From positions 1,153,998-1,217,997 of the forward strand of contig OZ237748.1 of assembly GCA_965178125.1 (NCBI GenBank): 64,000 nt of DNA, given 5' to 3'. The stretch is from Bilabrum cf. latius. Taxonomy: Eukaryota > Bigyra: Bicosoecida > Bigyra > Bicosoecida. The notes beneath the pieces are model-generated. The model had not been told where the DNA came from. It did not search any database and saw only the letters and a list, made by a program, of their open reading frames with translations. This document shows, one piece after another, positions 57,331 to 64,000 of this stretch; positions within the stretch are counted from its first letter, which is position 1; every line of letters begins with the position of its first letter. A program made the position numbers and the translations under genes.

Positions 57331-57596
57331 TAGGTGTGGGTTTGGGAATCCAGTGGTTATTGACCGATATTCAATGTTGTGGCTCGTTCTACGTAGCCAT
57401 ATGTATGCGTTAACCTCCTTGGTCGATACATCGCTTTGACATCAGGTATTCGTTGGCTTATAGTCAAGACTAAATAGATTGCGTCCTGGCTCCTACTATC
57501 CCGTCCTAACGGGTCACTGGCTGGCACTCTGGCAAGCTCCTCTCACAAGCTGGCCCAGCTGCCACTGACCTCAATTGGTATCCGCCTGGCTGCTTT
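57331..57596. other. Unique subtelomeric spacer
   Basis: Contains the 3' flank of the subtelomeric gene; 57,440-57,596 is duplicated at 51,915-52,071. It includes TCCTAACGGGTCACTGGCTG in both copies. No other feature seen. Confidence 0.5.
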
Positions 57597-59132
57597 TCAC
57601 TCGTTATCGGAGGAGGGTTCCGCATCGACAGCTGCCAGGAGCGCCTCAACAGCGTCCACGTCTGCTGCATTGAGATCTCCTTCCGCCGTCTTCTCGAGGG
57701 CCGTCATCAGGCCTACGAGCGTGCCCAACCCGTCGTCCCTCTCTTGAATTGTTTCCTGCACGTCCTCGAGCATGTCGTCGAGAGTTCGGCTGACGCCCAG
57801 CGCTATGTCATCGCAGGCAGCGAGGATGCGGTCCACCAGGTGCCGCTGCTAGTCGGTGAAGCCGTTGTCATCCACTCCACCGTCGTTCTCAGAGTCGTCT
57901 TGCTGGTTCTGGGCCTCGTTCTCTTCTTCCTCATCCAGCTCGTCCTGATCCTCCTCGTCCTGCTGCACGAGTTCTATCGGAGCCTCATCCTCGTCCTCTT
58001 CATCGGCTGCGTCTGCGTGGTATCGATCACCGATCTCCTCTTCATCCTCCTCAGAGTCCTGTCGAGGCAGTGATGCTGCTGCTCCACTCCTTGCGCCTCT
58101 TGCTCCCCTCTTGTCCTGGCCAACGGCGTGGCGAGCTCCTCCGCCATAGCCCGGTTGGAGAATGGGCGATCGCTTGTGCTGTATCTTAGCCCGAGGTGCC
58201 GCTTCAGTCGCCTTCCTGCGCTCCGGTTCTGCCGGTTGCGCACCTTCATCCCTCGGCTTTCCCTTTGACTTTCCCTTTGACTTGCCCGCGGCCTTGGTCC
58301 TGGCCTTCAATTTGGCCTTTGCCTTTTCCCTGGCCTTGGCCTCCGCTCTCCGCTTGGGGCCGAGTAGGTCGTTGTTCAGTCGCTCGGTCTATGAGTCGCT
58401 GGACTCTGAGCCGTCTGAATCTTGCTCGCCTCGTTTCCTCTGGGCCTTGTAGGCACTGTGGTCCGCGACACCGTCGTCGGGGTCGTCCTCGTCGTCGTCG
58501 ACCATGGCACTCCGTTTGTCCTTGCCAGCACGGGGTGCTCCACTCGGCGAAGCAGCAGCGGCTCCCGCAGAAGCATCTTGGTCCCCTGCGGCTGCCGCGG
58601 CAGAGTCCTTGACTGCCATGTCAAACACGTCTTGGAACACAGCCTGCATGCCTCCACGCGCACGCACAGAGGCTTTCCCAGCTCCGTAGTCGCAGACGAA
58701 CTTGATCGCGGTCTTGTAGTTCCTCCGCAAGCCATCCATGCCTGCCTTGAACCAAGGATTGTGGCTGGTAGAGTAGCCGCTGTCGCGCAGGCCCATGAGC
58801 ATCTAATTCATCTTGCGGTAGCCTGGCGAGCTGGTGCCGCTAGTTGATGCAGCCGGATATAGGCGGTGACTCAGCACCTTCAGCATGTCAGGCGGCAGAT
58901 CGGACTCATTCAGGTCCAGCATGGCATCCACGCAGGCTTTGATGCCCTCTTTCTTGGTCCCCTAGTAGTGCTCGGTAGACCCGCAGAGTAACCCGCAATC
59001 TTGGTGGAGGCCCACGAGGGAGATCAGCAGGACTTGCTTGGCAGCAGACGTGCTGACGCCTGAAGCCAGGGCAGCCACGACGGGGCGGGAGGCCTTGGTG
59101 TGCTTGACGCTGTAGCTCTTTGCGGCGGCCAT
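57597..59132 (-). CDS. Subtelomeric gene of unknown function, 511 aa; 4 in-frame UAG
   Basis: A single frame from ATG 59132 to TGA 57,597-57,599, exactly 512 codons, with TAG at codons 57, 110, 248 and 428 and no other stop. The N-terminal ~150 residues look globular (SYSVKHTKASRPVVAALASG, GIKACVDAMLDLNESDLPPD, NYKTAIKFVCDYGAGKASVR). A low-complexity Ala/Ser/Asp linker, a Lys/Ala/Arg-rich basic block (AKAREKAKAKLKARTKAAGK) and a strongly acidic stretch follow. The C-terminal helix (MTALEKTAEGDLNAADVDAV) is also found in the truncated copy at 52.1 kb. The basic/acidic segments suggest a nuclear, perhaps chromatin-associated protein, but that is speculation. It is probably one member of a multicopy subtelomeric family. 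Confidence 0.7.
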
Positions 59133-59361
59133 AGTACTCTGCGGTGCTGGGGGAACACGGGTAAGGCCACGAACAGGCGCTTGGATGCGGCAGCGAACAC
59201 GGACATGAGACCCAGGGAGTCTCCAGGGCAAGCTCGAGGGCAAAGAAAAAGAAGGCCACGACCCCGCGCACTCGGTCTCAGACCCGGGACCCATGATGTT
59301 AGGTCGATCCCCCAGTCGTGGGGGGGCGGACCCCAGCCCAGAAAAAAATTAAAAAAGATCG

Positions 59362-59441
59362 CCCCAACGGGAATCGAACCTCGGGGGTAGGCCTGGGTGC
59401 GATTACCAACCGTACGCAATACCACTACACCACCACAGCAA
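59362..59441 (-). other. tRNA-like sequence, probably degenerate
   Basis: The minus strand reads GTGGTGTAGTGGTATTGCG (box A-like, D-arm) and later GAGGTTCGATTCCCG (box B-like, T-arm), spaced as in a tRNA. However, the two ends do not pair into an acceptor stem, the T-stem is imperfect, and the anticodon arm folds only with an oversized loop. It could be a tRNA-derived element or a pseudogene. Confidence 0.3.
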
Positions 59442-59586
59442 CCCACGCGAAACCGAAAAAAAAATACAGATTCGCATCAAAAGTGCACGCAACTTGCACT
59501 TGTCACGCCGAAACCTACCCGTTCACCCAACGAGCAGCGCGAAATCAGAAACACTCATATTGCGCTCCTTGTATTCAATTGCAGAG

Positions 59587-59698
59587 GGTTAGGGATTAGG
59601 GTTAGGGTTAGGGTTAGGGTTAGGGTTAGGGTTAGGGTTAGGGTTAGGGTTAGGGTTAGGGTTAGGGTTAGGGTTAGGGTTAGGGTTAGGGTTAGGGT
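59587..59698 (+). repeat. Interstitial telomeric array 3 (short)
   Basis: About 18 TTAGGG units, starting with GGGATTAGGG. Same orientation as the other arrays, without the junction or 155-bp satellite to its right. Confidence 0.95.
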
Positions 59699-59968
59699 CA
59701 ACGTGGTTCAGACGTTTGGCTCAATTGCGCGACGGCAAGCACTCGTTGGAACTAATCTCGCGCATATTATCAAATAATATAACATACTGCAAACAATTGC
59801 GCGGCGATATATAGGCTGCGCGCCCAATGCTCACTTTGCTTGCGGCAGGTGTGCTGCGACAACATTTGTGGTGGCCCGGATCAGGTTGCGGAACCTGATG
59901 CGCGGCACCGCCGTGACGAGTGCGCCACCAGGGAACAACGCATCGTACCATCATACTAATCACATCCC

Positions 59969-59985
59969 AAGTATATTATATATCC
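59969..59985 (+). promoter_or_regulatory. TATA-like element upstream of the 60,014 ORF
   Basis: AGTATATTATATATCC lies about 30-45 bp upstream of ATG 60014, in an AT-rich pocket. The position suits a TATA box with a very short 5' leader. Confidence 0.4.
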
Positions 59986-60013
59986 TTGTGGCATCTCTGT
60001 CCGCAGTCTGGTC

Positions 60014-61759
60014 ATGGCGCAGTCCACGTACGACGCCACCAAGCATGTGAAGGCTCTCGACTACCTTCGGGCCTTCCTGGACCGCCGCGCGAAGGGCTAC
60101 GCTCAGAACCCGCATCGCGTGCGCATCGGAGTCCCAGGGCCACTTCAACCAGGAGGTGCCGCCCTGCCTGGCCCGCCGGCCGGCGAGGCGCAGGCCCAGA
60201 TCCCGGCCCAGGTGGGGCCAGCGCCAGGCGGCCATGCCGCCGGGGGGGGCGATGCGGCAGGCCTGCCGGCCCCCGCCCCAGCCATCGGCGAGCATGCTCC
60301 GGAGCCCCAGCACCAGCAGCAAGAGGGCGCCCACCAACCACCACCTGGTGCAGCTCTTGCTGCTGGCCAGCAGGCGATGGCCGCCGCCCCGCCCCAGCAC
60401 CCCGCTGGTCCGGGTGCCAACCTGCCGGTCCCAGGAGGCTTGCAGCCCGAGCCGCCAGCTGGCGATGCCGACGCCTTCCTCCCGATCCCGGAGCCCCAGC
60501 AGGAGCCTGCAGGTGGGCCAGCCGGCGTCGGTCCGGCCCCTCCAGCAGCCGAGCAGCAGCCAGCTGCCCAGGCTGCCCAGCACCAACTCGTCCCTGGGCC
60601 CGTGCCTCTCGCCGAGGTGCCCGTCCTGGCCGGGGTCGGCGCAGGGGAGGACGCGATGGAGGACGACGAGCCCCCAGAAGCGGTCCAGGCCATCTTCCTC
60701 GGGCGCCAAGCCGCCCACGCGGCCACCCAGGCAGCTCGGCAGGCCATGGTCTGGGATGCTCAGGGCCAGCAGCCGCTCTTCGGGGCAGAGGGAGGAGCGC
60801 CCGAGCTGCCCATCCCCGGAGTCGTGTTCGCTGCCGGTGCAGAGGCAGCCGGCGCCCAAGGCGGTGGCGCAGGCCCAGACGCCGGAGGGGAGGTCGGTGC
60901 GCCACCCGTGCAGGCGTGGAACCTGGTCGTCGGCGACCCGGGGGGAGCGCAGGGAGAGGAGGCCCTGGCCGTCAACCTCCCGCCCGAGTACCGGTTCGGC
61001 ATGCACGAGGCGACGGACGACCTCGCGCAGCACCCCATGCTGGCCTACCACATATGGGAGGTGGACGACGAGGCGGTGCAGGCCCTGCAGGGCCTGCTGA
61101 CCTGCGTTGGCAGGCAGGAGCTGCCTCCCGAGGTGTGGAGGGCGCTCGCACCTCCAGTGATGGAGACGGTGACCATGCAAGGCATGCGGCGCTGGTGGGC
61201 GTACCAGAGGCGCGCCGTTGTCGTCGTGGACAGCCTCCTGCATGCCGAGACTGATGCTGCCGGCGTGGAGCAGCGCGCGCAGAGGCGCGGCCGCTTTCTC
61301 GTGCAGCTCGTTGGCTGGACTGACATCACCAAGATGCTGGAGAGCGAAGACCTGAACGAGGAAGGGGCTGCCTTCATTCGGAGCAAGCTGGCTTCGGTGG
61401 CGGTCAGCTTCTGGCCGTCTCCGATGCTGGCGGAGCCCGGGCTGCACAGCCACAAGCTCTCTCCGCTCCGCACGGAGTGGGATCACTACATCGAGTACAA
61501 CCGCGTGGACGAGACGGTCTTTGACGCGGTCGGGCTCTCCGAGCAGCCTCCAGCGTTCGTGTACGAGGACGAGGACGAGGACGAGATGGAGGAGGGGCCG
61601 GCGGCGCAGCCGGCTGGGGCGGAGGAGCATGCAGAGGGCGACGAAGATGCCGGGTATGAGGCTGGAGAAGGCGAGTGGGGTGGGGAAGGCCAGTGGGACT
61701 CGGACGGAGACCAAGGCGGCGACGAGGAAGCGGATGGTGGAGATCCTAGGGGTTTTTAG
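60014..61759 (+). CDS. Subtelomeric ORF running into a TTAGGG array (truncated 3' end)
   Basis: 581 codons from ATG 60014 to a TAG at 61,757-61,759 that is itself part of the first telomere repeat. The N-terminus (MAQSTYDATKHVKALDYLRA) is followed by a long Pro/Ala/Gln/Gly-rich segment. A globular region comes next (YRFGMHEATDDLAQHPMLAY, RRWWAYQRRAVVVVDSLLHA, FWPSPMLAEPGLHSHKLSPL) and then an acidic tail cut off by the array. If UAG is Gln, the frame continues through Gly-Leu codons of the array to TAA 62,090-62,092. The original C-terminus is therefore lost. Unknown family. The opposite strand also has a long open frame, a GC-rich shadow. Confidence 0.5.
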   Translation: MAQSTYDATKHVKALDYLRAFLDRRAKGYAQNPHRVRIGVPGPLQPGGAALPGPPAGEAQAQIPAQVGPAPGGHAAGGGDAAGLPAPAPAIGEHAPEPQHQQQEGAHQPPPGAALAAGQQAMAAAPPQHPAGPGANLPVPGGLQPEPPAGDADAFLPIPEPQQEPAGGPAGVGPAPPAAEQQPAAQAAQHQLVPGPVPLAEVPVLAGVGAGEDAMEDDEPPEAVQAIFLGRQAAHAATQAARQAMVWDAQGQQPLFGAEGGAPELPIPGVVFAAGAEAAGAQGGGAGPDAGGEVGAPPVQAWNLVVGDPGGAQGEEALAVNLPPEYRFGMHEATDDLAQHPMLAYHIWEVDDEAVQALQGLLTCVGRQELPPEVWRALAPPVMETVTMQGMRRWWAYQRRAVVVVDSLLHAETDAAGVEQRAQRRGRFLVQLVGWTDITKMLESEDLNEEGAAFIRSKLASVAVSFWPSPMLAEPGLHSHKLSPLRTEWDHYIEYNRVDETVFDAVGLSEQPPAFVYEDEDEDEMEEGPAAQPAGAEEHAEGDEDAGYEAGEGEWGGEGQWDSDGDQGGDEEADGGDPRGF

Positions 61760-62080
61760 GGTTTAGGGTTAGGGTTAGGGTTAGGGTTAGGGTTAGGGTT
61801 AGGGTTAGGGTTAGGGTTAGGGTTAGGGTTAGGGTTAGGGTTAGGGTTAGGGTTAGGGTTAGGGTTAGGGTTAGGGTTAGGGTTAGGGTTAGGGTTAGGG
61901 TTAGGGTTAGGGTTAGGGTTAGGGTTAGGGTTAGGGTTAGGGTTAGGGTTAGGGTTAGGGTTAGGGTTAGGGTTAGGGTTAGGGTTAGGGTTAGGGTTAG
62001 GGTTAGGGTTAGGGTTAGGGTTAGGGTTAGGGTTAGGGTTAGGGTTAGGGTTAGGGTTAGGGTTAGGGTTAGGGTTAGGG
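61755..62080 (+). repeat. Interstitial telomeric array 4
   Basis: About 320 bp of (TTAGGG)n beginning TTTTAGGGTTTAGGG, directly fused to the 60,014 ORF on the left and to the conserved junction on the right. Confidence 0.96.
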
Positions 62081-62145
62081 TATCTAATATAAAGTCAGGG
62101 ACAGGGTCGGGGAAAAAAAATTTTCATCTTCACTTTTTGTCGAAA
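62081..62145 (+). repeat. Conserved telomere-satellite junction, copy 3
   Basis: TATCTAATATAAAGTCAGGG, then A-run and TTTTCATCTTCA, as at 50,686 and 53,105, here leading into satellite family C. Confidence 0.85.
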
Positions 62146-62862
62146 AAATGCGCGCGACGATCTCGGCAACCACAGGAGATATGAAGACCGTTCAAACTGC
62201 ATCGGGACGGCCTGGGACCACAACTGGGGGCAAATGTTCCCCAGGTTCCGTTTATACCGCGCGGCGACAATATGGCTGGACGAAGATTGTCATGCAGAAA
62301 AAATGCGCGCGGCGATCTCGGCAACCAGATGAGATATGAAGACCGTTCAAACTGCATCGGGACGGCCTGGGACCACAACTGGGGGCAAATGTTCCCCAGG
62401 TTCCGTTTATTCCGCGCGGCGACAATATGGCTGGACGAAGATTGTCATGCAGAAAAAATGCGCGCGACGATCTCGGCAACCAGATGAGATATGAAGACCG
62501 TTCATACTGCATCGGGACGGCCTGGGGGTACAATGTGGGGCAAATGTTCCCCAGATTCCGTTTTGACCGCGCGGCGACAGTATGGGGGGACGAAGATTTT
62601 CAGGCAGAAAAAATGCGCGCGGCGATCTCGGCAACCACAGGAGATATGAAGACCGTTCAAACTGCATCGGGACGGCCTGGGACCACAACAGGGGGCAAAT
62701 GTTCCCCAGGTTCCGTTTATACCGCGCGGCGACAGTATGGTGGGACGAAGATTGTCATGCAGAAAAAATGCGCGCGGCGATCTCGGCAACCAGATGAGAT
62801 ATGAAGACCGTTCAAACTGCATCGGGACGGCCTGGGACCACAACTGGGGGCAAATGTTCCCC
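62146..62862 (+). repeat. 155-bp satellite, family C, 5 copies
   Basis: GATCTCGGCAACCA recurs at about 62,157, 62,312, 62,467, 62,622 and 62,777 (155-bp period). Copies are more divergent from each other than in families A and B. It shares the same core blocks with both families. Confidence 0.94.
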
Positions 62863-63404
62863 GTGATTCTATTACATCAAGCATTGCAAGTATGGGGTTT
62901 GCACACCTACATGGTTGGGTTTGCATACGTACATGGGTTCGGGTTAGGTAAGAGGTTTTCCTTAGGGGCGTTCATTAGCTGTAAATGAGATTTCTTGATT
63001 TCAGCCGTTCATTCGCACTTTGAGTCATCATCATGTGTCATGTGTGCGAAGTTTGGAGAATGGCTGGCACACAGCTCTCGAGCAATCGAGCAATACAAGT
63101 AAGTGCTCATCTGGTCGGCGCCACGCCCACAGTGACTGGGTGACTGGCGATCTTCATTAATGTCAGAAAACCAAGTACCGTAAATGATACAGTGCAATAA
63201 TGCAAACTCATGAATCAGCAAATCGAATTTGCAACTCCCCCACAAAGGGGCAAGGCTAGGAATAGGGTGTATGTCATATACCGGCGAGAGGAGGTTGGCC
63301 CCGAAAATTGGGTGGATTTTTTAATCATGTCAGAAAACCAAGTACCGTAAATGATACAGTGCAATAATGCAAACTCATGAATCAGCAAATCAAATTTGGT
63401 TTGG
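62863..63404. other. Terminal unique spacer with a direct repeat
   Basis: AT-richer sequence without a recognisable gene. 63,160-63,231 is repeated at 63,327-63,398 (core AAGTACCGTAAATGATACAG). The second copy ends at CAAATTTGGTTTGG, where the terminal TTAGGG array begins. Confidence 0.7.
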
Positions 63405-64000
63405 TTTAGGGTTAGGGTTAGGGTTAGGGTTAGGGTTAGGGTTAGGGTTAGGGTTAGGGTTAGGGTTAGGGTTAGGGTTAGGGTTAGGGTTAGGGTTAGG
63501 GTTAGGGTTAGGGTTAGGGTTAGGGTTAGGGTTAGGGTTAGGGTTAGGGTTAGGGTTAGGGTTAGGGTTAGGGTTAGGGTTAGGGTTAGGGTTAGGGTTA
63601 GGGTTAGGGTTAGGGTTAGGGTTAGGGTTAGGGTTAGGGTTAGGGTTAGGGTTAGGGTTAGGGTTAGGGTTAGGGTTAGGGTTAGGGTTAGGGTTAGGGT
63701 TAGGGTTAGGGTTAGGGTTAGGGTTAGGGTTAGGGTTAGGGTTAGGGTTAGGGTTAGGGTTAGGGTTAGGGTTAGGGTTAGGGTTAGGGTTAGGGTTAGG
63801 GTTAGGGTTAGGGTTAGGGTTAGGGTTAGGGTTAGGGTTAGGGTTAGGGTTAGGGTTAGGGTTAGGGTTAGGGTTAGGGTTAGGGTTAGGGTTAGGGTTA
63901 GGGTTAGGGTTAGGGTTAGGGTTAGGGTTAGGGTTAGGGTTAGGGTTAGGGTTAGGGTTAGGGTTAGGGTTAGGGTTAGGGTTAGGGTTAGGGTTAGGGT
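63405..64000 (+). repeat. Terminal (TTAGGG)n array, probably the chromosome end
   Basis: Perfect TTAGGG repeats to the last base of the window, G-rich strand 5'-3' to the right, as expected for a right-hand telomere. As similar arrays occur inside the window, it could in principle be another interstitial array continuing beyond the edge. Confidence 0.9.

Noticed and set aside
54690-57439. Two overlapping ~900-codon plus-strand frames
   Set aside because: These are translations of the 22-bp satellite. The unit length is not a multiple of three and there is no protein homology.
59362-59441. A functional tRNA (and possibly the UAG-decoding tRNA)
   Set aside because: Box A- and box B-like parts exist, but there is no acceptor-stem pairing, a poor T-stem, and no CUA anticodon in a normal 7-base loop.
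60012-61714. Long minus-strand open frames opposite the 60,014 ORF
   Set aside because: They are GC-rich shadows. The plus frame has an ATG with a nearby TATA-like element and globular segments, while the minus frames are low-complexity Arg/Pro/Ala-rich.
49852-62080. CRISPR-like or bacterial repeat array
   Set aside because: Tandem units have no spacers and the window is eukaryotic.

Overview
This window is nuclear DNA from a eukaryote, most likely a GC-rich protist or alga that I cannot name. Evidence: spliceosomal GT-AG introns of about 80-470 bp, a proteasome beta-5 gene (PSMB5), a ribosomal protein eL28 gene, large modular surface proteins, and (TTAGGG)n running off the right edge in the orientation of a right-hand telomere. 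The window therefore runs from the chromosome interior (left) through a subtelomere to what is probably a chromosome end (right).

The most important observation is the genetic code. In almost every recognisable gene the reading frame is interrupted only by TAG, never by TGA or TAA, and every convincing terminal stop is TGA or TAA. I count about 60 in-frame TAG codons. Two internal comparisons say TAG = glutamine: a TAG lies exactly where sister repeats of the same lectin protein have Gln, and one of two near-identical tandem copies has CAG where the other has TAG. The gene spans below are built on that reading. With it, several genes become single long frames, for example 1,334 codons at 36,921-40,922 and 560 codons at 20,983-22,662.

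Layout. 1-15.3 kb (core): a retroelement tail (130-660), a five-exon unrecognised acylated-type protein (1,250-4,909, -), an armadillo/HEAT-like protein perhaps related to SYO1/HEATR3 (5,282-7,985, -), PSMB5 (8,176-9,548, +), a Ser-rich protein (10,016-10,786, -), eL28 (11,114-11,626, +) and a cadherin-like repeat membrane protein (12,161-17,126, -). This part is peppered with exact copies of the 10-mer CACTCGTCAC. 15-26 kb: minisatellites (18.2-19.7 kb), a secreted bulb-lectin protein (20,983-22,662, -), gene relics and dispersed repeats. 26-36.6 kb: a very large M11-type metalloprotease/EGF/stalk/membrane-anchor gene, broken by a repeat insertion and an apparently inverted segment. 36.9-40.9 kb: a multi-pass membrane protein. 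41-43 kb: a tandem duplication and retroelement remains. 43.2-48.9 kb: a divergent CLU (clustered mitochondria/TIF31) protein plus a TPR gene or its continuation.

49-64 kb is subtelomere. Four interstitial TTAGGG arrays and the terminal array, all in the same orientation, alternate with 155-bp satellite arrays (three related families behind a conserved junction), a 22-bp palindromic satellite, one intact subtelomeric gene (57,597-59,132, -), a truncated copy of it capped by TTAGGG, and another ORF that runs directly into TTAGGG. This looks like a stack of former, healed chromosome ends.
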